Assembly (NCBI RefSeq): GCF_041260155.1 | Contig: NC_091929.1 | Coordinates: 24,676,080-24,740,079, forward strand | Reading direction: 5' to 3' | DNA length: 64,000 bases | Source of the DNA: Ptychodera flava | Taxonomy: Eukaryota > Hemichordata > Enteropneusta > Ptychoderidae | Part shown: in pieces, positions 1-11,450 of the stretch | How the letters are laid out: each line of letters begins with the position of its first letter | How positions within the stretch are numbered: position 1 is the stretch's first letter | Notes under the pieces: generated by a model | Database searches by the model: none | What the model was told of the DNA's origin: nothing | What the model saw: only the letters and a program-made list of their open reading frames with translations | Position numbers and translations under genes: made by a program

Positions 1-102
1 GTCAAATTGCGATATCTTTGTTTCTGAAATATATTGTGTTTGTTCACCAGTTCATTACATGTGCTGTATGTAACCGTTATTCATTGAAATTGCTTTCAAC
101 AG

Positions 103-3100
103 GATGATATTGCAACCACTTTGTGCAACAAGAAGACTGAAAAAGAAAGTTGTGCCATTTGTCAAGCAGAAGATGAGGTATGTTTAGATAATCAGTTGCA
201 TGTATCCCCATTGTAGTATCATATAAGGGTGCTATGTTCTATTGCTATACACCTGATACAACAGATTAAAAGCTACCAAATTAGATCAGTGTGTATAATT
301 CCATTCAAGTCTGTGGCTAATTGGAATCACAGCTTTATCTTTAAACCCTATGAGTGCTCTGATTTTTTCCCATCAAAATTTTAGTACAACATTTTACCTA
401 TTTTTATTAATGTTTCTGTAATTTTTTTACTTAAAGTACATCATATTTCATTAGTTACCGTTTTTTTTTCAAAATTTTTGGCAAAAGTCAGAAAAAATGG
501 CCAGAGTATATTTTACAACAGCGACCAAAATTTACTTTGGCACTGAAACGGTTAATATTGTACTACTTGTATCATAAACAGACATTTTGGTATTTTTTCA
601 ATCTTTGTACTACCTTGCATGCTGGAGTTGATCAAATTCCATGAAATTTTTTGGCAGTCAGTACAGTCAGTATTTATTCTAACACTGTAACATGAAACAC
701 TGTGAAGAAGCTTCTCAAATACTGGAATTAAGGCCATGGCCAAGCGTATTTGCTAATGCAAATGAGGTTATGACTGCAAAATTACACAAATTTTTATCTG
801 GTGGTCTTGGGTATATTGACAGATAGACAGACAGACAGATACACATACAAACACAGAGAGTAAAAATCAGAATATGAGAAGCTTATCATATATTGTTTGA
901 TCTTCCATAGGAAATTAGTGTGTTGCTCTTGAAATAATACCATAAAAGGTGCTGTAGTTTATCAAATTTGTAGTTACAAAAGTTGAAGAAGGGAGCTTAT
1001 GCATTCAAAAATACTCAAAATTTCAAAACTGGTCACAGTTGCAGTTTTCTGATATTACACTTGCACTTTTCTGCGAATTCATAGACATTTATGATTTGGT
1101 TTCAGAAATGCGACAAAGGTCATCTTTCCAGTGTCATGCACCACAGAATTCAATATGGCTGCCAAACTGTTGTCATGGTGATGGAGGCTGTCAGATATGG
1201 AGACATGAAGAGAGTCAGTGATTGGTTACAGGTGAATATTTGTCAATACAATTTTACGATAATGTACGTCCTCCCAGTCCATAATGAGCTAAAACAAATT
1301 TTGCATGAGATAATGCATGAGGCCTATATGTGCCTGGAGGGGGTACATAGTTGCTTTATTTTATAGTTTTGGCTATGCCAGTGATTTTGTAGAGGTAGAG
1401 AACATCTGGGGCCACAATACCGGATAATTGGAAATATTATTAGTATAATCTTGGGAGATGACGTCACAAAATTCATCAGTATTATGATTCCTTATGTCTC
1501 TGAAAAGGGATTTCTCTGTCATTAGAATATTGCAGCGAAGCAGTTCTTCATAAACATTGTGTAATACTTAGTCAAGGATAACAGCCAGTGATGTTACAGC
1601 TTTTAACTGTTCATCTTACAGACTTGTTTATATATTTATTTGTTCTCTCAGAAACAAAGGGAATGTATGAAGGAGATCACATCAGATGCACAAGACGTGA
1701 AGGAATGGATATGCAAGATTTGTAATACAGATCTCAACTCAAAGAAGGTAAGTATCCAAAGTCCATAAGATCTGCTCTGTAAAACAATAAAACAAGAAGC
1801 TATCAATGCAAGAGACTCAGATAGTTTCCGTAATGTTTCAATTAAGTGATGTGTAATTTAAATACATTACTGTGAATTGGATAGTGTAGTGGCATTTTGA
1901 TCTTGTATTGCACATAACATTCAAAGTAAGAGTTGAGAAAAGATGAAATGAAAATCGTTGAAAATATTTATTTGATATCGTTCAGGACATTATGTAAACT
2001 CTGAAAACTAACTTTCTCCCTGTGCCTGGTGGCCATATCTTTAATCCTTTCTTGTGATTCTCATTTATCTCAGTTTATTGTGTGAATCTCAATTTGTGAT
2101 GCCAAATATTGCATTAACTTTAGCTGCAAAGCATGGGGTCAAAGGTCACCAACCGATAAGGGTTCAACAGTTAAAAATCATTTCTGCCTCACAGTTGCAA
2201 TGTTAAATTCCTGCATACTGTATCAATAAGTCACAGAACTGATCAAGTCCTGCATATAAGATACAGGCTTGCTTCATATGATTATGATTTGTCTTCTTTC
2301 CAGGCATATGAAGATCATGTGATCACTCCATCCCATGTTTCCAGCATGGTCTGCATGAACGCCATTATTAAGTCTGTTGACAGTTTCTACAAATCAGAGG
2401 ATGCTCAGAGATGGAAATCAGAACAAGAAAGTGATGCAGTCATTGGTAGTGAGGCCAAAGCGAAGGATTTCACTCCACGACCCAAAAATTCAACACCAGG
2501 TAACAATAAAGACAAGAGAAGGACTGCAGAACACAGTGGAGACAGCAATGTCCCTCCTGTTAGTGGAAACAAAGATGAGGAAATCAGTGTAACCAAGGAA
2601 ACAGATGCAGTTGCCGTAGAAGTGATGGATCGTGAGGCACACTCTGATGTTGGTGATATGCATGAGAAACATTGCACAGATGACAGTGAAAATGATGATG
2701 ATGATAAAGGTGATGTTGAAGATGATGGTTATGATGTTGTTGATGAAGACTTTTCAGAGGAAGAAGGTGATAATGAGACTCAGGAGGATGTTGAGGAGAG
2801 CAATCTTGAGAATGATGATAAAGATGAAGATAATGATGAGGATGCAAAATCAGAAATCCAAAGAAGTGAAGAAGATGGTGAAGAACGAGAACAAAGTGAA
2901 AATATTGATGCGACAGTTGAATCTGCAGGAGAAAACAGTGCTTCAGATGTTGAGGATGGTGAGAAAGATGGAGACGAAGTCACTGGAGAGGACATGGAAA
3001 TGGGAAGTGATGTAGATGAAGAAGCCATGTTACTGGACAGTGATGGAGATAATCAGGAGGCCGAATTGGAAGAAGGAGGAGAAGAAAATGAGGAACAAGG

Positions 3101-5651
3101 ACGTGACTTACAGGAAGAAGTTGTTTCCATGGAGGACAATGAGGATGTTGAGGAGGAAGTCGATGATGAGGCAGAGGAGGTGGAAGATGGAGGTGATGAG
3201 GAAGAACAGAGCGAGGAAGAGGTTGATTTAAACGATAATGCTGATGTTGATGTTGATAATGAGGATGATGACCGGGAGATAGTAACTCAGGAAAATGAAG
3301 AAACTGAAACTGAGGCACAAGAAATGGAGTCTGATGCTGAAGAAGGGGAGGAGGAGGAGGAAGAGGAGGAGGAGGAGGAGGCAGGGGAACAGGAAGAGGA
3401 TGACAGGGAAGAGGTAGAAGATGGTGATGATGATGACGGGTTTGAGGTAGAAGATTACAGTGATTGTGATGATGAAGATGTTGATAACATAGATGATAAC
3501 CAGGATGAGGATCAGAATGAAGAAGTTACAGATGATGTTGAGGGTGAGAGTGAGCATGCTGAATTAGTTGATGATGAGGTTGAACTTGAGGGAGATAACG
3601 AAGAGGAGGAGGAAGAAGAGGAAATAGAGGAGGGGGAACAGGAGGAAGAAGAGGAAGTAGAAGCTGAGGAAGAGGACCAGGAAGTAGAGAAGCTAGAGGA
3701 TGAGGAGGAAGAAGAGGTAGAGGAAGAAGGGGAACAGTATGTAGAGGTAGAGGAGGAAGAGGATGAGGAGGCAGAAGAAGAGGAGGAAGAAGAAGAAGAG
3801 GTAGAAGAAGAGGAGGAAGTAGAAGCTGAGGAAGGGGAACAGGAAGTAGAGGAAGAAGAGGAGGAGGAAGAAGAGGTAGAGGAAGATGGGGAACAATATA
3901 TAGTGGTTGAGGAGGAAGACGATGAAGAGGCAGCAGAAGAAGAGGAGGTAGAGGAAGAAGAGGAAGCAGAGGATGAGGAGCAAGGGGAATTAGAGGACCT
4001 GGAGGATGGAAAAGGGGTAGAGGAGGAACATGATATAGAGGAAAAAGAGGTGGAAGAAGAGGGTGTAGAGGAAGAAAAGGAGGAAGAAGAGGGTGTAGAG
4101 GAAGAAAAGGAGGAGCAGGAGGAGGTAAAAGAAGAGGAGGGGGAACAGGAGATAGAGGACGAAGAGGGGGAACAGGAGGCAGAGGAAGAAGCGGTAGAAG
4201 AAGACGAGCAAGAGGAGGAGATAGAGGAAGAGGAGGGGGAACAGGAGGCAGAGGATGAAGAGGGGGAACAGGAGGCAGAGGAAGAAGAGGTAGTAGAAGA
4301 GCAGCAGCAGGAGGAGATTGAGGAAGAGGACGGGGAACAGGAGGTAGAGGATGAGGAGGGGGAACAGGAGGCAGAGGAAGAAGAGGTAGCAGAAGAGGAC
4401 CAGGAGGAGGAGATAGAGGAAGAGGACGGGGAACAGGAGGTAGAGGATGAGGAGGGGGAACAGGAGGCAGAGGAAGAAGAGGTAGCAGAAGAGGACCAGG
4501 AGGAGGAGATAGAGGAAGAGGAGGGGGAACAGGAGGTAGAGGAAGAGGAGGTAGCTGAAGAAGAGGAAGTAGAAGCAGAGATGGAAGAAGAGGAGGAAGA
4601 GATACAAAGTGTGGGGAGTGAACAACATCCTGTTGACAATATCTCAATGGAGGATATTGGTTGCGAAAATTCAGAGGATGTTGAAAGAGATGAGAGTGTT
4701 TTATCAGAAGGTGAAGACAGAAGTCATGCAGAACATTTTCAGACTGAGAAAGAAGGTAAAGTTTATGTAAGAGATGCACAGGTACCAGCAGCAGTTGAAG
4801 AAACCAAAATACAGTCTGATGGCAATGAGTGTAAAAGTGATGAGACAGGCAGTGATGATCAAAAGGACAATGTCAAAAGAGAGGACAGTGTGAACAAGAT
4901 TCTAGAATCATCAGAAAGTTGTGCATCAGGCAATGAGGATGAATCCTTAGTAGCAAAGGAGCCTCTTTGTACATCTGATGAAGTTAAACTGAGGGACAGT
5001 AGTGAAATCCAAGGAACTGAAACAGCAAGCAAAGGAACTGTAGAAAATATCATGAAGCAGACAAGGAAATCTGGTAAGGATGATGAGGTAGCGAGGGAAA
5101 GCCATGATACTGTTACACATGTTAGAGATGCTGATGAGACATTAATGACGGACAGCAATGATGATGGTACCAACAGAGACATAGATACTGATGAAGGAGA
5201 TGTTGTCATGGTAGCAGATAGAGCATCTCAGGAAATTGAAGACGACTTAAAGATAGAAAGTAGTGATGGAGGCAAGAGGAGTGGCATATCTGATGCAGAA
5301 CAATCAGATAAAAGGACCCCTGTAGAAAAAGACGTAGCTTCAGAATCTGACTGTGAGCAGCAAGTGGATGTTTCTATGACAACAAATTCAGATGAGGTTG
5401 CTGAGACTGATCCCATGCCTGATGATCATGAACCTGAGGATATTGTAAATGTAGATTTCGAGACTGCAGAAGAGTATCTAGGAGAGCTTCCATTTGATGA
5501 GAGCATGCTGGTAACATTAGATGAAATTGGTGATGATGATCTTCATGATGATGATGATGAAGCCAACATGAGTGATGATGAAGAGAGAACAGCTTTTGAT
5601 GCAATGATGGAAAGCTTCATAGTGACCGATGAAGTTGGAGATGATAATTAA
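103..5651 (+). CDS. Matrin-type zinc-finger, Glu-rich nuclear protein (gene A, 5' end outside window)
   Basis: Four exons are visible: 103-177, 1106-1231, 1652-1747 and 2304-5651 (stop at 5649-5651). Every junction is a GT/AG phase-0 intron, and together they read about 1,214 residues. Exons 1+2 form one finger: CAIC ends exon 1 and HLSSVMH lies in exon 2. Exons 3+4 form a second: CKIC in exon 3, then H-x5-H (HVITPSH) at the start of exon 4, with spacing C-x2-C-x12-H-x5-H. This is the U1/matrin-type pattern known for RNA- or DNA-binding nuclear proteins. The last exon then gives an extremely acidic region and ends with DESMLVTLDEIG and a second FIVTDEVG-like motif. Exon-by-exon similarity to gene B shows they are paralogues. 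Resemblance to the CIZ1/ZNF638/MATR3 group is inferred from domain order, not from a search. The first exons lie left of the window. Confidence 0.82.
341..555. mobile_element. MITE with TTAAacCCT...AGTGCT / AGCACT-like ends
   Basis: The left end reads TTAAACCCTATGAGTGCTC and the right end GGCACTGAAACGGTTAA, imperfect inverted termini bounded by TTAA. Size (215 bp), termini and AT-rich interior match the better preserved copy at 6378-6598. It lies in intron 1 of gene A and has no coding capacity. Confidence 0.6.
815..865. repeat. (CAGA)n-type short repeat
   Basis: A run of gacagatagacagacagacag followed by cacatac units in intron 1 of gene A. The same GACAGAC/CATACAGA style recurs at 11340 and 12000 in longer dispersed repeats, so this is probably the tail of an old copy. 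Confidence 0.5.
2304..5651 (+). CDS. Last exon of gene A: half zinc finger plus >1,000-residue acidic tail
   Basis: The exon begins after a clear acceptor (ttccag) at 2303 and stays open for 1,115 codons. Its first residues (AYEDHVITPSH) supply the two zinc-binding histidines of the finger begun at 1652-1747. Next comes a Ser/Thr/Asp/Glu-rich region (about residues 50-340 of the exon), an almost pure Glu block (3340-4605), a mixed acidic region, and a terminal segment with DESMLVTLDEIG at about 5499-5534. The minus-strand frames opposite the Glu block are Ser- or Pro/Leu-rich only because of its codons. Such acidic tails are known in nuclear chromatin- and histone-interacting proteins, but no specific partner can be named here. 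Confidence 0.85.
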   Translation, partial: AYEDHVITPSHVSSMVCMNAIIKSVDSFYKSEDAQRWKSEQESDAVIGSEAKAKDFTPRPKNSTPGNNKDKRRTAEHSGDSNVPPVSGNKDEEISVTKETDAVAVEVMDREAHSDVGDMHEKHCTDDSENDDDDKGDVEDDGYDVVDEDFSEEEGDNETQEDVEESNLENDDKDEDNDEDAKSEIQRSEEDGEEREQSENIDATVESAGENSASDVEDGEKDGDEVTGEDMEMGSDVDEEAMLLDSDGDNQEAELEEGGEENEEQGRDLQEEVVSMEDNEDVEEEVDDEAEEVEDGGDEEEQSEEEVDLNDNADVDVDNEDDDREIVTQENEETETEAQEMESDAEEGEEEEEEEEEEEAGEQEEDDREEVEDGDDDDGFEVEDYSDCDDEDVDNIDDNQDEDQNEEVTDDVEGESEHAELVDDEVELEGDNEEEEEEEEIEEGEQEEEEEVEAEEEDQEVEKLEDEEEEEVEEEGEQYVEVEEEEDEEAEEEEEEEEEVEEEEEVEAEEGEQEVEEEEEEEEEVEEDGEQYIVVEEEDDEEAAEEEEVEEEEEAEDEEQGELEDLEDGKGVEEEHDIEEKEVEEEGVEEEKEEEEGVEEEKEEQEEVKEEEGEQEIEDEEGEQEAEEEAVEEDEQEEEIEEEEGEQEAEDEEGEQEAEEEEVVEEQQQEEIEEEDGEQEVEDEEGEQEAEEEEVAEEDQEEEIEEEDGEQEVEDEEGEQEAEEEEVAEEDQEEEIEEEEGEQEVEEEEVAEEEEVEAEMEEEEEEIQSVGSEQHPVDNISMEDIGCENSEDVERDESVLSEGEDRSHAEHFQTEKEGKVYVRDAQVPAAVEETKIQSDGNECKSDETGSDDQKDNVKREDSVNKILESSESCASGNEDESLVAKEPLCTSDEVKLRDSSEIQGTETASKGTVENIMKQTRKSGKDDEVARESHDTVTHVRDADETLMTDSNDDGTNRDIDTDEGDVVMVADRASQEIEDDLKIESSDGGKRSGISDAEQSDKRTPVEKDVASESDCEQQVDVSMTTNSDEVAETDPMPDDHEPEDIVNVDFETAEEYLGELPFDESMLVTLDEIGDDDLHDDDDEANMSDDEERTAFDAMMESFIVTDEVGDDN
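4215..4598 (+). repeat. Coding 96-bp minisatellite in the Glu-rich exon
   Basis: Four consecutive 96-bp units start at 4215, 4311, 4407 and 4503. The 4311 and 4407 copies are nearly identical; the first and last are more diverged. Each unit encodes 32 residues of the kind EEIEEEDGEQEVEDEEGEQ followed by AEEEEVAEEDQE. Because 96 is a multiple of three, copy-number change keeps the frame. Looser Glu-rich repeats extend from about 3340 to 4605. Confidence 0.9.
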
Positions 5652-6377
5652 GAGGAAGACTGCGATTTGAAAATGTTTTTTCTTAGAGAATTAAGGACTA
5701 AGTAAGCAATGGCGTTAAAATTACAAACTCTTTTCTGACATTTATCCTTGAAGCCTATTGTGTGAGTAAATAAGAAACTTGCAGCAATGGATGTACATAA
5801 TAATGGTCCATTATCTAGCCAAGCTTGCAGGCTCCATGTGCCCAAAATACCATCTGGCATCAAGCTCTTGGTTTGAAATTTGAGTAGAAACTGTAAATAT
5901 TTTATGACTCCAAACACGATGCTCTTTTTTACACATCGGGTCATAGCAGTTCAGTGTCTGGTTGTAAATTAACCTTTGCTTAATTTTGAGTAATCAATAC
6001 TAGAATTACTTTAGATGAATTTACAATCTACTGCTAGTTTTGATTTGCTTTGAAATTCATCTGTGAGTGTATTTACCATTTTCACCCAAATTTTAAATAT
6101 CTGTCAGTGTGTTGGCTCGCATTGCCTAATATGACCAGCTAGACTCCAGACAAACATGAAATATTGTGAAACATCTCTAAAACCAATTACTAGCCATTTG
6201 CTGTTTTTGTTAGTACTGTATTTTTCTGTATGAAAAAAACAAATTTTACATGACTGCCAAAAATCTCAAAATTTTTATCAGAAAATACATATTACATCTA
6301 TATCTAAGACATACAATTTTGTATATACAACAGTGCACATATCATGTTAGTACAAACATGTTGTACACATGCACACA
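5652..6377. other. 3' flank / probable 3'UTR of gene A
   Basis: About 730 bases after the gene A stop codon. No convincing open frame, RNA gene or repeat was seen. The first part is expected to be 3'UTR, but no unambiguous polyadenylation signal could be chosen. Confidence 0.4.
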
Positions 6378-6598
6378 TTAACCCTTTGAGTGCTGAAGTC
6401 AATTTCTGCTACCTTTATATAACATATTGCAATATTTTTTTTAAGATTTTGCCAAAATTGAGATGTAAAACTGCTGCCAATGAAATGTGATGTCCACTTG
6501 GTCCAAATTATCAAAGCAAATTACAGAAAAACTCATGAAAATTTGTAAATTGTTGCACAGAAATTTTGATAGGAAAAATTGTAGCACTCAAGGGTTAA
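6378..6598. mobile_element. MITE with TTAACCCTTTGAGTGCT termini
   Basis: A 221-bp element with near-perfect inverted ends: TTAACCCTTTGAGTGCT at the left and AGCACTCAAGGGTTAA at the right. Both ends begin with TTAA, as expected for insertion into TTAA targets (piggyBac-like behaviour; inferred). A related copy is at 341-555, and a much shorter element with similar ends is at 21534-21603. Confidence 0.75.
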
Positions 6599-7073
6599 TA
6601 CCACTACATGAGTACCTGGTACATACCTACATATGTACCATACATGCATATATAAATACATACATCCATGTATTACAGACACTGAGATGAACACATGTTA
6701 AAAAGTGATGTTCTACAGGCTCTCAATTAAAAAAACAACAAATTTTGAGATGTGTATCTTCAGATAGCTGTAATGTGGTTGTCATAGTAATTTGCGAAAT
6801 CCTAGATTTCAACTATTGCTGTTTGTAGCCACTCTCAAAGTACTGTGGTATTTTGTAGTGAGGTACCAAGACGAATCTGAAGTACTGATTTTGTTCTCTG
6901 TTTTCAGGAAACTCATAAGAGACATTTTTGTGTTTTAGTGTTTGAATTTAGAATGAAATATTCAGAGCTTTATAATTGCTCCATCAACTCTGACCCTACC
7001 GACAACAGAAAGCAGTATGGAATGTTGATTCTCCAACAAAATCTTGTCTGTACCAATCATAATTCTGTAGGGT

Positions 7074-8366
7074 TTTTAGTCCCCACGGACACCGTCCGGG
7101 GGGACTTATAGGTTTGGTCGTGTCCGTGCGTGTGTGCGTGCGTGCGTGCGTGCGTGCGTCCGTGCGTGCGTGCGTCCGTCCGTCCGTTCACGCAGATATC
7201 TCAGAGATGCCCGAAGCGATTTCATTCAAACTTGGTACAAGGATTACTTCATATGTCATACAGATGCATGTCGATTTGTTTTGTGATACGATCCAATATG
7301 GCTGCCAGGCGGCCATTTTATTACGATTTTTTTCATGTACAGAGCCATAATTCAGGCATGTTTCAAATGATTTTATTCAAAGTTGGTACAAGGACATTGA
7401 CCAATGTCATAGATATGCACGTCAATTCTTTTTGTGATACGATCCAATATGGCCGCCGTGCGGCCATTTTGTTACGATTTTTTCATGTACAGAGCCATAA
7501 CTCAGGCATATCTCAACCGATTATATTCAAACTTGGTACAAGGACATTGACCTATGTCATACATATGCACATCAATTTGTTTTGTGATACGATCTCATAT
7601 GGCCGCCAGGCGGCCATTTTATTACGATTTTTCATGTACAGAGCCATAACTCAGGCATGTTTCTACAGATTTTATTCAAAGTTGGTACAAGGACATTGAC
7701 CAATGTCATAGCTATGCACATCAATTTTTTTGTGATACGATCCAATATGGCCGCCGTGCGGCCATTTTGTTACAATTTTTTCATGTACAGAGCCATAACT
7801 CAGGCATATCTCAACCAATTTTATTCAAAGTTGGTACAAGGACATCAACCTATGTCATACACATGCACATTGACTTGTTTTGTGATACGATCCAATATGG
7901 CCGCCGTGTGGCCATTTTATTACGTTTTTTCATGTCCAGAACCATAACTCAGACATGTATCAAGCAAATTTATTCAAAGTTGGTACAAGGAGATTGCCCA
8001 ATGTCATACATATGCATGTTAATTTGTTTTGTGATACGATCCAATATGGCTGCTGTGCGGCCATTTTGTTATGATTTTTTCATGTACAAAGCCATAACTC
8101 AGGCATATTTCAACCAATTTTAATCAAAGTTGGTACAAGGACATTGACCTACCGTATATCATACATATGCACATTGATTTGTTTTGTGATTCGATCCATT
8201 ATGGCCACCATGTGGCCATTTTATTACAATTTTTTCATGTCCTGAACTACAACTCAGACATGTATCAAGCGAATTTATTCAAAAGTATTTTATCACAGAC
8301 CTAATGAAGAGGACTCTATCCTCTCTGAGGACCTGTCATCAAAGCACCCATTAACAAGTGGGGACT
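7074..8366 (+). mobile_element. Left arm of an inverted pair of elements, with a ~150-bp tandem array
   Basis: It starts with TTTTTAGTCCCCACGG at 7074 and reaches ACAAGTGGGGACT at about 8366, so it has AGTCCCCAC / GTGGGGACT ends of its own. Inside are a GTGC/GTCC simple repeat (about 7120-7192) and seven 149-151-bp tandem units from 7232 to about 8280, each marked by TTGGTACAAGG and by CCAATATGGCCGCC. Long frames across the array (7114-8123) arise from the repeat period and are not a gene. The copy at 9465-10797 is its inverted partner. Confidence 0.75.
7232..8280 (+). repeat. Seven-copy ~150-bp tandem array
   Basis: TTGGTACAAGG recurs at 7232, 7383, 7533, 7682, 7831, 7980 and 8130, giving periods of 151, 150, 149, 149, 149 and 150. 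Each unit holds a GGCCGCC...GCGGCCAT motif and an AGAGCCATAACTCAGGCAT segment. Spacer-less units of this length exclude a CRISPR array. Confidence 0.9.
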
Positions 8367-9464
8367 GTGTCATCAACGATGACTTGTTGACTATATGCTG
8401 GAATAATAAGACCAGTTGACTCACATAGCTCATCATGGTTCATATAAGCCTACGTTGTCGTGTTAGGTCGTAGACCTATACACTACTGTATCATTTAATG
8501 AGAAATGAGTGATTAAATAGAAAAATAGAGGATTGACTTCTTTCAGCTGTTTACCAATAAAAAGATGTAGCTGTGTTGAGATTTGATCAATGTTTTCATT
8601 GTCATCTGTTTACCGTCTATCAATTCAGAAATGTCAACCGTAGATTGGAGAATCACGTCAGATACAACTTGATTGTCAATTGTTGAATTTAAAATTAGTT
8701 TTATTTCCAGTGTATTCAGAACTTTATGTCAACCTGTAATAAAATCTATTTTTTTCGAAGACATCCTGGTAGTGAGAGCCTGTATGATTTTGTCAGCTGC
8801 TCATTGCAGTCAGCAAGAAGTTTACAAAACTTATGTATAATTTGTATGAATTTCCCGAGATAAAAATACCATCATATCATGTATGTCAACAGAAGTTTCT
8901 CAACATGTGCTTGATGAAAAAATTAATTCAAACAAGTGGTTGGTAATCAAACCAAAACTGAAAGGATGAGTTATTGGCAGAAGCATGTGCCGCTGGGAAT
9001 GATATCTGAACTCTAAAACAACAATTTGTAGATGTCAGAATGAACCTAAACCATGCAATGTTGTATGATACACTAGTTAATGACCCCTTTATCCTGTCAC
9101 TTTTATCAATCCTCCCTCTCCAATGCGATTTCAATGCAGCCTGTGGAAGAGTTGCCCAAGTTTATGAATTTTTACATTGGCTGTTAGACTTGCGCCAAGT
9201 CTGTGAGCACATAAATATAAAAAATAGCGTCAATGACACTGTAGCTCCCATCCTGGACTATTTAGTGTTTGTTCTCTGGTCAGATATTTGAACATGTGTG
9301 AATGGGATAAAGTGCATGAAGTGAAAATACTTAAATGTAATGTACTGGAGACATTGAAATATGTTTAATGTATTTATTCAGAATATAAAATGGAAAAAAT
9401 ACAGAATTAGATATATCGAATACTGTGATACAACCATTAACTCAACAAGTCATTTACAATGACA
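8367..9464. other. Spacer between the two inverted element arms
   Basis: About 1.1 kb of unique-looking AT-rich sequence. A short plus frame at 9040-9291 has no recognisable domain or splice context. Nothing else was supported. Confidence 0.4.
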
Positions 9465-10797
9465 TAGTCCCCACTTGTAATAGGAGTATTAGTCTTGATG
9501 GGGCAGGAAAATGTGGTCATTAAGAAGTATCACTGGAGTGTATATGTTGAGATCTATGGGCACATAGGTCTATGTCGTTGTTCCCAATTTGAAACACATG
9601 AGGCATGTCTAAGTTAGGGTTCAAAATCAGGAAAAAAGATCAGACCTCTAGCAGTATTGGCCAGCCAAGAAATACATATGCGCATAATAAATGAGGTACA
9701 AGATGTGACATCTTAAGGTCTAATATCCTATCAAAATTGGAGGGTATAGAACTTGTGGTTAATGAGATATGCATATATATGTATAATCAAGGTCAAAGGT
9801 CATTGAGGTCACATGACATTTTGAAAAAAAATTATATTGCTAATTAATCCCTATATGCCAAAAAATCAGATCTCTAGCTCTATTCGCTTGCCCAGAATTA
9901 GATGTGTACATAATTAATGAGGTAAAGTGTGTGTTGTCATAAGGTCTCCCATCCTACTAAATACAAAGGACATAGCACTTGTGGTTACTTATTTATTGAC
10001 ATAAGGTCAAAGGTCACCGAGGTCACGTGACATTTTGTCAAAAAAATTGTATTGCTAAGTTATCCCTATATACCAAAAATCAGACCTCTAGCTCTATTGG
10101 CTTGCTCAAAATTAGATATGCGCATAATAAATGAAGAACAATATGTGGCGTCATAAGGTGTCCCATCATACCATACATGAAGGGTGTAGCACTTGTGGTT
10201 ACTGAGTTATGGACAAATATGTATATTTGAGGTCAAAGGTCACCGAGGTCACGTGACATTTTGTCAAAAAAATTGTATTGCTAAGTTATCCCTATATACC
10301 AAAAATCAGACCTCTAGCTCTCTTGGCTCGCTGAAAATTAGATATGTGCATAATTAATGAGGTACAGGATGTGATGTCGTAAGGTGTCCCATCATACCAT
10401 ACATGAAGGCTGTAGCACTTGTGGTTACTGAGTTATGGACAAATATGTATATTTGAGGTCAAAGGTCACCGAGGTCACGTGACATTTTGTCAAAAAAATT
10501 GTTTTGCTAAGTTATCCCTATATACCAAAAATCAGACCTCTAGCTCTCTTGGCTCGCTGAAAATTAGATATGTGCATAATTAATGAGGTACAATATGTAG
10601 CGTCATAAGGTGTCCCTTACTTGGTTACTGAGTTATGGACAAATATGTATATTTGAGGTCAAAGGTCATTGAGGTCACATGACATTTTGTCAAAATATCT
10701 GAGATATCTGCGTGAACGGATGGACTCACGGATGGACGAACAGACGGACATGACCCAATCTATAAGTCCACTGGACTTCATCCGTGGGGACTAAAAA
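9465..10797 (-). mobile_element. Right arm of the inverted element pair, with a ~200-226-bp tandem array
   Basis: Begins with AGTCCCCACTTG at 9465-9476 and ends with GTGGGGACTAAAAA at 10784-10797. The last ~110 bp, read on the minus strand, match 7074-7205 (same AGTCCCCACGG, GGACTTATAG, CGTCCGT... and CACGCAGATATCT blocks), so the outer ends form long terminal inverted repeats. The inner flank also mirrors 8350-8395. The interior differs from the left arm: it holds about five units of 200-226 bp between 9620 and 10695. Confidence 0.72.
9620..10695 (+). repeat. ~200-226-bp tandem array (about five units)
   Basis: The block GACATTTT recurs at 9815, 10029, 10255, 10481 and 10681, following GGTCAAAGGTCAyyGAGGTCAC each time. 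The units also share CCAAAAATCAGACCTCTAGC and TGTGCATAATTAATGAGGTA-like segments. The 10255 and 10481 units are the most alike, which suggests recent local duplication. Confidence 0.85.
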
Positions 10798-11450
10798 TTG
10801 TGTCACTGCATCCTTTTTGCAATATGAATACGATGAGAAACTAAATTTTTATTTTTCGTGGCCTTATACATGGGAGTCTATGGAGATCTGCCTTATACAT
10901 GGGAGTCTATGGACGTGTAAACTAAAAATATGCAAATTTCACCACGATTTGCCCAAATTTGGGAAAGGTCACTCCTATGCACTTCCATACCAAGTTTCAA
11001 ATCAATCGGACTTGTGGTTTCAGAGAAGAAGATTTTTTGACCAAAAATGGTAGAAAATTACAAAAAAATTCATGAAAAATAGCAAGTCCAAGATACTGAC
11101 CCAAGATGTGCACAATCATTTCATGTCAGCCCAAAGTACTTACATGCTAATTTTTCATGTAATCTGCTCAGTGGTTATTGAGTTTTTTCAATTTTGACTG
11201 TTTTTACATTTTTTCACTTAATTTGCATATTTTTGGCAATGACAACTTCATTTGAACAAAATGTCATCTACAGCCCATCATCCATGTACACACCAAATAT
11301 CAAGATGAAATGTGCAGCGGTTTTGGAGTTTTTGATGTTGACGGACAGACATACAGACATACAGACATACATACATACAGATTTTCCCCAGCCCATAAGA
11401 ATAGCTTCCATTGCCATATATACATATGGCTATGGAGCTAAAAATACCGC
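10798..11450. repeat. Dispersed AT-rich repeat ending in a CATACAGA tract and GAGCTAAAAA
   Basis: It contains a local 28-bp duplication (CTTATACATGGGAGTCTATGG at about 10863 and 10891). Further on are a CAGACATACAGACATAC tract (11343-11380) and an ATGGCTATGGAGCTAAAAA tail. The second copy at 11875-12105 shares the middle part (TTTGCAYATTTTTG, TGTACACCAAATA), the CAGACATA tract and the GAGCTAAAAA end. No transposase frame is visible. Confidence 0.55.

Noticed and set aside
3512-4779. Two long minus-strand frames (Ser-rich and Pro/Leu-rich) opposite the gene A Glu block
   Set aside because: They are the mechanical complement of GAG/GAA repeats; the plus frame has splice signals and a paralogue.
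7114-8123. Overlapping open frames up to 189 codons in the 7-8 kb array
   Set aside because: The repeat period near 150 bp keeps frames open by chance; no domain or codon signal was seen and each frame repeats the same peptide.
7232-8280. CRISPR-like array
   Set aside because: Units are head-to-tail without spacers and about 150 bp long in a eukaryotic genome.
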